From Rodentolepis nana (taxonomy: Eukaryota; Platyhelminthes; Cestoda; Cyclophyllidea; Hymenolepididae), in NCBI GenBank assembly GCA_900617975.1, contig UZAE01013814.1, positions 1 through 18,920 on the forward strand: a DNA stretch of 18,920 nucleotides, in the 5' to 3' direction. The notes under the pieces were generated by a model that saw only the letters and a list, made by a program, of their open reading frames with translations, had not been told where the DNA came from and made no database searches. A program made the translations under genes and the position numbers. Of this stretch, positions 1 through 10,500 are shown piece after piece; position 1 is the stretch's first letter; each line of letters starts with the position of its first letter.

Positions 1-43
1 ACTAATGCGCGTCGGAAATGTAGCCAGCCCCGGCAAACAAACC

Positions 44-345
44 AAGTGGTGCACCCTGGGCAACGTATACTCATACGGCAAAAAAGTCTATAAACCGGCA
101 GTTGACTTCTGACTTCAAGCTACCATAGCCCGACTGCTTGTCATATTCAACCCCTTCAACAGCAGTTATCTTGCCTTTTTCTCAACCTTTGTGTCTGTCT
201 GCCTCTTTTACATCTGTGAATCGCTCTTCTGCTCCCCTTCCTCGACTTTCTGCTACTCTGATGACCCTTCCCTCTGTGAAGCCCAAAGTCAACTAAAGGG
301 CTAATGATACCTATCAAAACGCCTGCCATTTGAAATAAATATATA
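44..345 (+). mobile_element. SINE-like repeat, copy 1 (5' end diverged)
   Basis: Shares the family core: GTGGTGCACCCTGGGCAACG, CATACGGCAAAAAAGTCTAT, CTTCCCTCTGTGAAGCC, GTCAACTAAAGGGCTAATGA and GCCTGCCATTTG followed by an AT-rich tail. The usual first ~25 bases (GGGTGTGCGATAGACTTACC) are absent and replaced by unrelated sequence, so the copy is truncated or rearranged. No target duplication is visible. Confidence 0.8.
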
Positions 346-961
346 GAGAGAGGGTGTGACGTTAAGTAAAGAGAGAAATGAAGCGATGTAAGACCAAAAC
401 AAATGGAATGAGTTGAGGTGGGAATCGCTTTTTATTTCCTTGACCTCCTTCTTTTTATCTACGAGAAAATGCGGTGAGAAAACTTTACTGAAATGAAAAG
501 GCTTCAACCAAGGGGCTACCACCTTCCCTTCCAGCCACAATCAGCAGGATTAACCTACAATAACTCCTAGAAGCACAGAAGAAATTTAAACTCATATTCT
601 TTTTGTTTATAAAATATGATGAAACGATAAAGCCATAGCAAAATAGAGTGGCCAGAAAAGTTAGAAAATCACACAAAAAAACAAAAAACTATAAACCCTT
701 AAAAATGAGTGCATCATGTGAATTAGAATGGCATTGCAATACAAAAGACGTGTCAATAAAAAACAGTACGTCAAAGTAGATTTACGCAAGTAGAGGAAAT
801 TTAAGATGCACAAAAAACAATTTACTGATCTCATAATTACAAAGCCCGTCAGTCGAGAAGTGAACTTCCAGCACTTATTGAAATGGAGACAGGGAGCTTC
901 ACATCCTGGAATCAATAATAAGAAACTCGTACTTCACTACTATTCTCGCTTGATGAGTATC

Positions 962-1035
962 GGGTCTATAGCGTAATGGGAAGAGAACACGTCTGTACTC
1001 ATTCGCAGTAGATTGTTACACATTCACTAGATGTG
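962..1035 (+). other. tRNA-like 5' half with consensus box A
   Basis: GGGTCTATAGCGTAATGGGA resembles the 5' half of a eukaryotic Gln-type tRNA, and TAGCGTAATGGG (969-980) fits the Pol III box A consensus. The anticodon stem does not pair and there is no box B, so it is not a working tRNA. It may be a tRNA relic or the head of a decayed SINE. Confidence 0.35.
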
Positions 1036-1160
1036 CGTCTGCATTTTAGTTTGTCCAAATGACGTGGCAGAGGAACGTTTATGAATACATACACACATAT
1101 ATAATTCATTAAAGGAGATCAAACAAAATATAACTAAACAAGGCAAACCAACAAACTTAC

Positions 1161-1511
1161 TTCTCAGGTTTTAGGTCTCGATGAACAATTCCATAACTGT
1201 GGAGATATTCCAAGGCTAACACTAGCTCAGCGAAATACATGCGGACTAAGTCTAGAGGTAAAGGTCCACCAATGTTCTTGAGTAGTGTCGCTACATCACC
1301 TCCCTCAACAAATTCCATCACCATGCAAAGAGACTTCTTTGTCTCAAAGGAGCAGTAGAGGCTGACCACAAAAGGATTATCCGCAAAAGAGAGAATATCC
1401 CGTTCGGCAAAGACTTGTTCGACTTGGTTACGGAGACGCAGATGCTGTTTTGGCATCTTCTTCATGGCGTAGCGTTGAAGAGTTAAGCGATCGCGAACAA
1501 GGAAAACAGCA
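1161..1511 (-). CDS. MAST exon 12 (kinase N-lobe to HRDLKPEN)
   Basis: Acceptor TTTTTTTTCTCAG; T completes the Gly codon and [18 protein letters not shown] follows. It carries the ATP-binding lysine, helix-C Glu (AERDIL), hinge [10 protein letters not shown], and the catalytic loop IVHRDLKPE(N). It ends GAGAA|GTAAGT with two bases carried. The next exon, expected to carry the DFG motif, is not in the window. Confidence 0.96.
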
Positions 1512-4500
1512 CTGAGAAAAAAAACAATGAAATGTAAAATCAATGAGAACAAATCAGAGTTACAGGAGAGAGCAGGTGGGATTAACTAATTCTTCACAAA
1601 GTTGTATAATCTGCATTCCAAACATCACAAGCATTACTCCAATAAGTTAGGCTGACGATGTACATATGTTACGACCCTTTAATAACTTGTAAAGAAATGT
1701 ATTAGCAATTTAATTTCACCCTCCTAATCTTATCCACGCAATCCGCCCACAATGACATAAATCCGAATGAGACTCATGACCTTCTTCTATCCTCCTCAGA
1801 CGTATTGCTCCAGTACCACTGATTAAGTTTTCTATTTCAATTCTTTGTTGCCGTAACTGTTTCATTCAGTTCGCCTATTTTGAGGCCTTTTTCGATAGAG
1901 CGTTTGTTTGTGACCACTTATTTAAACCTTGGGGTGTGCGATAGACTTACCTCCACGTGGTGCACCCTGGGCAACGTATATTCATACGGCAAAAAAGTCT
2001 ATTGACTGGCAGTTGACTTCTCACTTCGAACTACCATCACCTCACTCTATGCCATATTCGACTATTTTCACAGTACTCACCTCACCTTTTTCTACCTTTG
2101 TGCTTGTCTCTTACATCTTTGAAACACTCTTCTGTCTCCCCCCCCCCTCTCGACTTTTTTTCAATTCGACGTTCCTTCCCTCTGTGAAGCCTGAAGTCAA
2201 CTAAAGGGCTAATGATAACCACCAAGACGCCTGCCATTTGATATAAATAAATACTTATTTAAACCTTGCATAGATATAATTCGGAGAGCTATAATAACTG
2301 GCTCCCTTTTAAGCTGAACCGAGCACTCAATCAATGGTTTATGTTATGCTTATCTAGGCCATTCCGTATGCCACTCTCATGGTACGCCTCTCTTCGCGTA
2401 TGCAATCTTATTTTGTGACTGTCATAACTAGCAGAAAAGACCATTTAGGGATCGGTAATTAAATTTTTTGATGATCTAAATCAACACTTAATTGAATAGA
2501 GCTCACATTTGTTCAAATTGCAAAATTAAAATGACTTAAGTTGCAAGAAATAATAAACCCAAGACTGAGGTAAAACTGGGGAATTTATAATGTCCATTCA
2601 AAGTCTCTCTCTCTCCCTCTATTTGGTGAACGAATCGGAGAATAGATCGGAGTGTTGATGATTAGGATTATTTGCTCAACGACAAAACACGAACACGCAA
2701 TGAACCCCCCCCCCCCCCCAACACATCGGACTTGCTTTCGCTCTCGTTCAGTATTGGCGATTTTACTCTTTTCTTCCAAATTCTGCTTCCGACTACTTGA
2801 TTCTTTGTCCATTCATTCCAGTCTTCAAATATACCGGTGTCCCATCTGGTCAACTTATTTGTTGTAAAAATGCTTACTTTTAGGAAACCAATTTGTTCTC
2901 TGAACTCAGTCAGATCATAAGATTAATCTTAGTTTGGATCAGCAGTACATTAAATTCCAGTCCCAACTTAATGACGGAGTTGGATATATGTATCTCAAGC
3001 CATATATACTTACCCATAAGCTCCATTCGATATGAGTTTGATGATATCAAAATCAGCTTCACAAGGTCTTCTCGAGGAACTCGATTTCTCAGAAACAGAA
3101 CTAGAGGGAGGAGGCGGAGGAGTGATGTTTGGACTCTGTAGCTCTCCTGTCGACGGAACTAACATTGGTTGAAGGGGTGTCGAGGGCGAAAATACATCCA
3201 TGTTCAATGGAGTAGGAGGATTGGAGAGATTTCTATCGAATTGCTCTCCACTTCCAGTCAGACTTCGCGAACTCAAACTGAGACCTGAAACGCGAGAAAA
3301 CAGATAATTAGAATAACTAGATGATTTGACTACTAGCCTCAAAGTAGGGGAAAAAGTGACGATACTATCATGAAATTGGATTGAGACTGAGACTAAACCG
3401 GCATCAAATATCCTTTATTTGGAAACAAGATCAAATAGCTGTTTCAAACACTACTAGTACTGAAATAGACTACCTTCCGGTTCAGCATCAGCGGGCTTGC
3501 TCAGACCCAATTTTGAGATGATGTAGCGTGGAACGTCCGGACAAAAGATCTTCAGGGAGTCATTCTGGGCTCGAACCTGATTCTCAGCCACTTCGAGCAT
3601 CTGATAGAACTCAAAGGGGTCAAACTCAAGACATTCAAGTAGACGAGCTGGTCGAGCAATGTTTAGCAGGAGGCGATTGCACATGTTGTTCACGCAGGCC
3701 AGGGATTCTGGGCTCTTATTGCGCGTCTAGAATAGAGAGGAGATACAAACATTGAGACAAGATTAAAGAACAATGGGTTGAGAAGTGGAAAATCCAATCT
3801 TACATCAGATACGAGTTTTTCCAACTTTTCAGTGAGCTCAAAAAAGTATCGACAGGTAATTAGACCGGCCAGTGCTTTATCTAGACAATCACGGGCCAAC
3901 TCTAGCACTTGTTTATGCATGAAGCGAGCAACGGCTGTCCATGAAAAGGTGTCCTCCTGTTCCATGTCTGAGCAAAGACGATGAAGATTTTCTTGCATTT
4001 GGGCCGCAGCCTAAAATCGGATTGTACTTTTTGATATTTGCTCTCATTTCCCGTAACACATGGTCTTAATGATATGGACGACACTCACCTTGGGAAAACG
4101 TTGGCGATAGAGATGATTGAGAATAACAACTTCATTTTCATTATTTGTCGGTGACCGCACAGGGCTAAATTATTGAAAAGAAGAATCGATTAACGTTATG
4201 CTCTTGATTGCAAAAAGGTGGAAATATGTCGAGGTGGAATGACCAATCACGGAACGGAACCAAGAAGCTCTGATTATAGGGAGAGGGGGGGGGGAACATA
4301 AACTGAAATTTACTTCATGGGATTTTAAAAGTAAACCGTAATCCCAATGAAGCCACAAACAGTTAAATAGATCCATAATTCAAACAAAGTAAAAGACTTA
4401 ATGTCCTGACCACATGACCTTATTAGACTCGTTGAGATCTCTACCCGTTAGAAAGATGAATCTTCTCTATATTTAAAACTTGCAAACATGGTAAATAGAA

Positions 4501-7500
4501 AAGATTATATTTAACATTTGTGAACTGATTATATTGGGTGGGCAACTAAGTCATTGCCGTTTTTGTTGACAGATTCACTGTATACTTTCTTTTGTTTTGT
4601 TAACGTGGCCAGAGCATCTAACCTATATTTTTTTCTTACTGTATGGGCTTCTAGGTTGATTAGTAAACAATTTTTTTGTTTTCTTCTTTAGTTTTGTTTT
4701 TATCCCAATTTAAAAATGAAAGAACAGGACGTGCACTTCCGACACATTTTATTGTATTACTTCCGAAAAGGCAAGAACGCATCGCAAGCACAAAAGAAGT
4801 TATGTGCCGTATATGGAGATGAAGCCGCCTTAAAAGAAAGGCAGTGTCGAAATTGGTTTGAAAGATTTCGTTCCGGTGATTTTTCACTGAAAAATTCACA
4901 ACGATGTGGCCGCCCAGTCGAAGTGGATGAAACCCATATCAAGGCCATTATCGATTCAAATCGTCACAGCACAACACGAGATATTGCAGAGAAGCTGCTC
5001 AATGTGTCGCATACATGCATTGAAAAAGAAAATTAAAAACCCTTGGTTATGTCAAGAAACTTGATTTATGGATCCCTCACCAGTTAAAGGAAATTCATTT
5101 GACNCCCAAACAGTATCAAAAGCAGCAGAGATTCACCAAAAAAAGATTATGCTGTCAGTAGTCTGGTGGGATCACAAAGGAATTTTGTATTTTGAACTCA
5201 TGCCGCAGAACCAAACGATAAATTCAAATGTGTATGTTGAAGAACTCGAAAAACTGAAAGAAGGATGCAATTGAAGATAAGCGGCCGGCATTATCAAATC
5301 GGCGGAAGGGTGTTGTTTTCCATCATGATAACGCAAGGCCCCCCCCCACACATCTTTGGTTACTCGGCAAAAATTATGGGAACTGGGTTGGGATGTTTTG
5401 TCACACCCACCATATAGCCCTGACCTTGCGCCTTCGGATTACCATTTGTTTCGTTCCATGCAAAACTCTTTAAATGGTAAAATTTGTAACAACGCGGATG
5501 ATGTCGGATCACACCTAATTCAGTTTTTTAATAGCAAAGACCAGACATTTTACGAACGGGGAATTTTTACTCTGCCAGAACGATGGAAAAAAGGTCATCG
5601 ACAAGAACGGCCAATATCTAATTGAATAAAGTTATATTTTTAAACACAAATTCCGAATTTGCCTTCTTATTTGAAATCGGCAATGACTTAGTTGCCAACC
5701 TAATAGTACTATATCAAAGTAATCTCAAAAAAATTATTAGGACATGATTAAATCAATAAGAGACCTTAAAGATAGAATTTCACTGCATTTGACTGTACTT
5801 TAAAGTCATAAATTCGATAGATTAAACTGATAAACAGACAGCTTCAAAATTCACAAAAAAACGTGTTCATCAACAATAGGAATGAAAATTTGGTACCGAA
5901 ATATGAGCACTAGGCACTTTAACTGTCAAGATGAAGAACAGTGTTGGCAAAGATGAACAGGGAATCTCATATCTCTGTCAAATACCTTTCATTAATGATT
6001 TTAAAACAGTGTTCTCAAAATCTTCCCCAACTTTTAACCAAGAACAGAAACGTAAGCGCGAAATAACCAATACGAAGATTATGTGAGGGAATTAAGAGAA
6101 CTCTAATTCAACAACGCACTAGAATAAGCATGTTCTCTGTTTTCTAATTTTTAGTTTTGAAAGCTATTCGCAAACGTCAACCGCTACATTTGGAGGATGG
6201 GAAAAACCGATTTTAGCCAACATTCCGTGGGAGTTAATTCGGCTCGTTTTAACTAGAAAAAGGAAGGATAACATCTCTGAACCAATGTTAAGCTCAACGA
6301 TACACCAAAAAACGACTAAAAAAGGACAGTGGTAGTATTAAAAAGTATTTCAGTTTCAACTGGAGTGGACCCAAAGAAAGCTCCATTAAAGTGAAAACAC
6401 GTAAGTTAAGGGAATCAAATTTGTTTTGCTTTTACCAACAACTCTAGAAAACCTTCAGAAATTAAATTATGATGTTGTCTTGTTTCTACAGGCTAATTTT
6501 AACAAAATGCGAATAAGAAAATGCACGCCACTCGGAAGTCAACATGAAGAGCATTTTTAATCCACAGGTCTCAGAAGTAAAGCTCCAATCTGACAATCTC
6601 AAGATTAAAAAGGCGGTTTCTAGGCGCAGGAAGATCAACCCCGCACCATGCCTTTTGTAAAAAACCTGGTTTCAAGACTGAAAGTTAAGCAGCTCCAGTC
6701 CATATCGTACGTTAGATATAACCTTTTCTTAAAAGGGTGTGCGATAGACTTACCTCCACGTGGTGCACTCTGGACAACGTATATTCATACGGCAAAGTCT
6801 ATAAATCGGCAGTTAACTTCTCGATTCAAACTATCATTACCCCACTGTATGTCATGTTCGACTGCTTCCACAGTACTCCCCTCACCTTTTTTCTGCCTTT
6901 TCTACCTTCGTCTTTGAGACACTCTTCTGTTCCCCCCCCCTCTCGACTTTTTTCAATTCGACGTTCCTTCCCTCTGTGAAGCCTGAAGTCAACTAAAGGG
7001 CTAATTATAACCATCAAGACGCCTGCCATTTGATATAAATAAATAAACCTTTTCTTAAAATTGGTAGTAGCTAAATACACATTTAGCTATCTCTCTGCCT
7101 ATAAGCTACAGAGCTTTTAAATATTGAAATATCAACAATTCATCTGTCAAGTTGAAACAGCGCAACGGAAGGAGAAAACCCATTCAAATGTCAAAAGTCT
7201 TTCACTAATTGCTTAAAATAGTGCCTTCAAAATCGTCATTGCTTTGCCTAAGCAGAATAGAAAATGCGTGTCATTTAACTATTTTGAATAAAATAAACAT
7301 AGTTAATTTCCATAATGATATCATTACCCCCTCCTCTTCAGAATTTCATTGGAGCCACTGGAAAAGTGTGACACATTAAGGATTTCAGAATTGGACCAAA
7401 TGAAAAAAAACACCCCAAAGGGACATGGTGACTCGACTATAATTGAAATCACTCTGCTGTCAAGCCTATCTGGCTTATTCATCTAAATAAATATAACTGA

Positions 7501-7560
7501 CACAATATAGCAAGAGGTATTCCTTCTGGGATCTTCCTTCTGGTGATCTTCTGGGATCTG

Positions 7561-7594
<34 letters not shown>

Positions 7595-10500
7595 CCCAAT
7601 ACGTTTTAATAAGAACCTCTGGGCTCTCAGTAGAAACCGCATACGGGGACATGTGACGATGTCAACTCTAAATCTATTTCTTGTTTATAATATACAAGCT
7701 CAAAAACAAACACCGCTTACCTCAGGCTCTTAGCTCTCGGCCTGTATGCAGGAGAGCCACTATGGGTGGAACAGGGCGAAGCTCCAGTAGTGGCTCTAGC
7801 AGTACTCGCTCTGCCCGAAATAGACGACGGCGCAGCTGGAGATGCGGCTTCCGAGGACAGCGAAGAAGATGGTCCCTCTGGAGGAAGTAGAATCTGCTGA
7901 TGCTGTTGCGAAGGCACTTTCCCTTTTGTCTTTACCATCGCTGCTTGACACTTGGCGCACAACACCGAAGATGATGCGGTTACATTCGGTGGAACAAGAG
8001 GTGGTTGATTTGTTTTCTTAATGGGTGTACTAGTGACCGAGACGGACAAGTCTTCGGAGACCTGTTCGATGAGGCGACTAGGGGCTACGGGTCGAGGGGG
8101 ATTTGAACTCACTGGGAGTATGGGCTTAGAAGAAGCAGGAGGATGAACAGGAGTAATTCGAGGGGTAGGGGAATCCCGACCTGTTTGAGTGATAGTAGAG
8201 GAAGCACCTACTGACTCCCCTGAGGTCGTGTGAACAAGATTGGCGCCGAGAAATCCTCCAGGGTTGGAACCACTACCATCATGGTGACTGTTGGTATTAC
8301 CGCCGCCACCGGGAGGAAGACGATAACCTGTGTTTTCGATATTCTCTTTAGAAGAGTAATGGCTCTGAAATGCAGAAAACAGACACATATGTAGGACGGT
8401 ATTTTGTGTGAGGAGCTCGTTGCGCGATCTGCCTATTTCACCAAATTGGGACGAATGTGTGAATGACCTCTCTATCGATCACAAATCGCATGATATCGAA
8501 AACTATGCCATTGATTTAAAACTGTCGCAGTAATTATAGAAAAAATATTATTATTTTGAAACCTCATTGAATGATAGAGACACACATTTATAACCAAGAT
8601 TGACTTTGTAACTACCTTCAGTAGGAATTAGATTAGGTTCCAAAGGCTAACCGATAAATTACTACGAATTAAATGCATATTGCAAAGTGCTCTCCAAAAT
8701 TTAGCATGTAGTAAGTTATAAATAGAAGTTGCCTACAAGTAAATCATTTCAAAAATACCAACTTTCATTTGTGAATTCCAATCCACCCCCCAAGTTACTA
8801 ATGTAGGTAGAGTGTTCAATAGTGTATGATAAATGCTCTTCGAAATGCCAAATATCAGAAAAATCAGTTAGACTACGAATTTTGAAGTGAAAGTGCGGTT
8901 AAACAAACCGATCTACTAGTTTTAAAAACCTTGCCTTTCGATATAAAGAAAAAAATTGATAATCAAATGGAATGTTGCTAGGACGTCAAGACGAATATTT
9001 TCGGGACACGTGAGCGAAGTTTAAGAACTGGAGTTTATCGATTGTTGGGTTGACATACTCATATCTGGAAATGCAATTTTGGCAACACTGCAAGTACCGG
9101 TTCACCCAGGCGACCAATAATTTCGAATTAATAAAAATCGATAATAAATACATTCACTTTCTGTCTTCCTTCTAGATCCCAGTCAGAGTATCCAGAATGG
9201 ACAGTGAGTTATACAAGTGGTAGCCCGTGTCTATGAAAAATAAAAAGCATAAAATTCTGATAGCAAGAAAACATTTAAAATAACGCTACCTTTGTCCACA
9301 ACACAGAACATGTTAATTAGATAAATTGAAGATGAAGCTATCACCAAAACATGTGGATTTTTTACTATTAACGTTAATGAGTACTCACAGAAACATTGCT
9401 CGAACCAGCTGTATTGGTGCCATAACCGGAAGATGGGAGAGATGCCAGTGACCAACGGCGATTTTCAGATGTTCTAAAAAAGAACAGAAATTAGCAGAAC
9501 CGTAGTATTTCGCCAAGTCTAACTACCGAGTATAATTTTTGATTTACAAAAATTCTCGAATGTACATTTAAGAGGCTCATACTCAAACATTCCATCTACC
9601 GACCAGTAACAAACTTTTCCAAGCCCATTTGGAAAAGTGTGCAAAGGCTAAAAGCGGTTGAGAACTCAAATTCGGCCACGAACAAGCTGATTACTGAATG
9701 GTTATTCTAATCAAGTTTGTGTGACCTCTAATCCGATGGCTATAATGGAATTTCTATTACATAGAAATGCATTAACCCAAATGAGAAGCAAAAATGTAAC
9801 CGAACTTACTGTAATGATTCCAAGCGAAGATGAGCAGGTAAGTTATGTGGGGGATTTCGTAAGGGAAGACCAGTTGAACCTGTTGCCTCCGTTGGTGTCA
9901 ATGGGCTTCCACCTAATAGCAACAATAAAAGCACCTCGTGGTGATAAAATTACAGTAATAAAACAATATAAAAACTAAATCGTAAATTTAGCTAAAGATA
10001 CTCTTTAATGTAATAAAGTGAGCCTCTAATGACGACAGTACCGAAGTGTTTTAAATTGTTATTGAGTAGATAAAGAAGGCCGTTTATTTAAAGTAGTCAC
10101 ATGCTACTCAATGTCTTGCAGATTTTAGAAATTAATGCAATACAGGGCCAATGTAAAAATGAGTAGCATCTGGTAACCTCTGATGAGTAACAAACGATTC
10201 ACTGCACCCCCCCCCCCCTCAACCACTACAGTTTGACAAGTCCATAACTAGATGAGGTACGATGCGTATCAGACTTGGGATCTGTACAGATCACTGGAAT
10301 ACAACTTCAACGCATAAAGGACGATAATAGTTTTTAGAGAGTTGAAGAGGGGGTACAGGATCCAAACACCTCGTATGAACCAATAGGATTACTTATGTCG
10401 TAGAGACATCGTTGATTCATCGAATACATAGGCTTATGAAGCTATGCCACTGGTGCATAGAGTCGGTGAGTTAGAAGATTCGTTAATTCAAAACTATTAT

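Larger units (their letters stand above)
1..1160. other. Incomplete intron 12 of the MAST gene
   Basis: Follows the GTAAGT donor of exon 12 on the minus strand and runs off the window. I find no further kinase exon in it. It holds SINE copy 1 at the left edge and a tRNA-like segment near 962. The remainder is AT-rich with no supportable gene; short minus-strand ORFs here look incidental. Confidence 0.7.
1512..3013. other. MAST intron 11
   Basis: 1,502-bp intron between exons 11 and 12. It holds SINE copy 2 (1932-2252) and a C15 tract. The rest is AT-rich DNA without a supportable gene; the ORFs near 2585-2870 overlap on both strands through the C tract and look like chance. Confidence 0.8.
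4534..5703 (+). mobile_element. Defective mariner (Tc1/mariner) element
   Basis: 1,170-bp element with 26-bp terminal inverted repeats differing at two positions (TTGGGTGGGCAACTAAGTC... against TTAGGTTGGCAACTAAGTC...) and a TA target duplication at 4532-4533 and 5704-5705. The termini resemble the mellifera-type mariners (recollection). Full-length mariners are about 1.3 kb, so ~0.1-0.2 kb is missing, consistent with the coding gap described for its transposase relic. Confidence 0.95.
4165..7720. other. MAST intron 7
   Basis: 3,556-bp intron between exons 7 and 8. It contains the mariner relic (4534-5703), SINE copy 3 (6735-7045), a diverged repeat pair and the TA microsatellite. The stretches 4165-4533, 5706-6719 and 7241-7560 are AT-rich with no supportable gene. 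Confidence 0.85.

Noticed and set aside
301..915. Minus-strand small ORFs in the incomplete last intron
   Set aside because: Low-complexity hydrophobic translations in AT-rich sequence. None resembles the missing kinase C-lobe.
1939..1956. Similarity of SINE ACTTACCTC to the 5' end of U1 snRNA
   Set aside because: Only about nine bases match and the sequence after them is unlike U1. A U1-derived SINE is not supported.
1929..2204. Plus-strand ORF containing [12 protein letters not shown]
   Set aside because: It is the 5' part of the SINE; similar but frame-disrupted ORFs occur in the other copies, so coding is unlikely.
3528..3984. Plus-strand ORFs opposite MAST exons 9 and 10
   Set aside because: They are antisense shadows of strongly conserved DUF1908 coding exons.
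7681..7890. Plus-strand Ser/Arg-rich ORF
   Set aside because: Antisense shadow of MAST exon 7, whose frame is supported by conserved RPRxxSLS and phase-matched splice sites.
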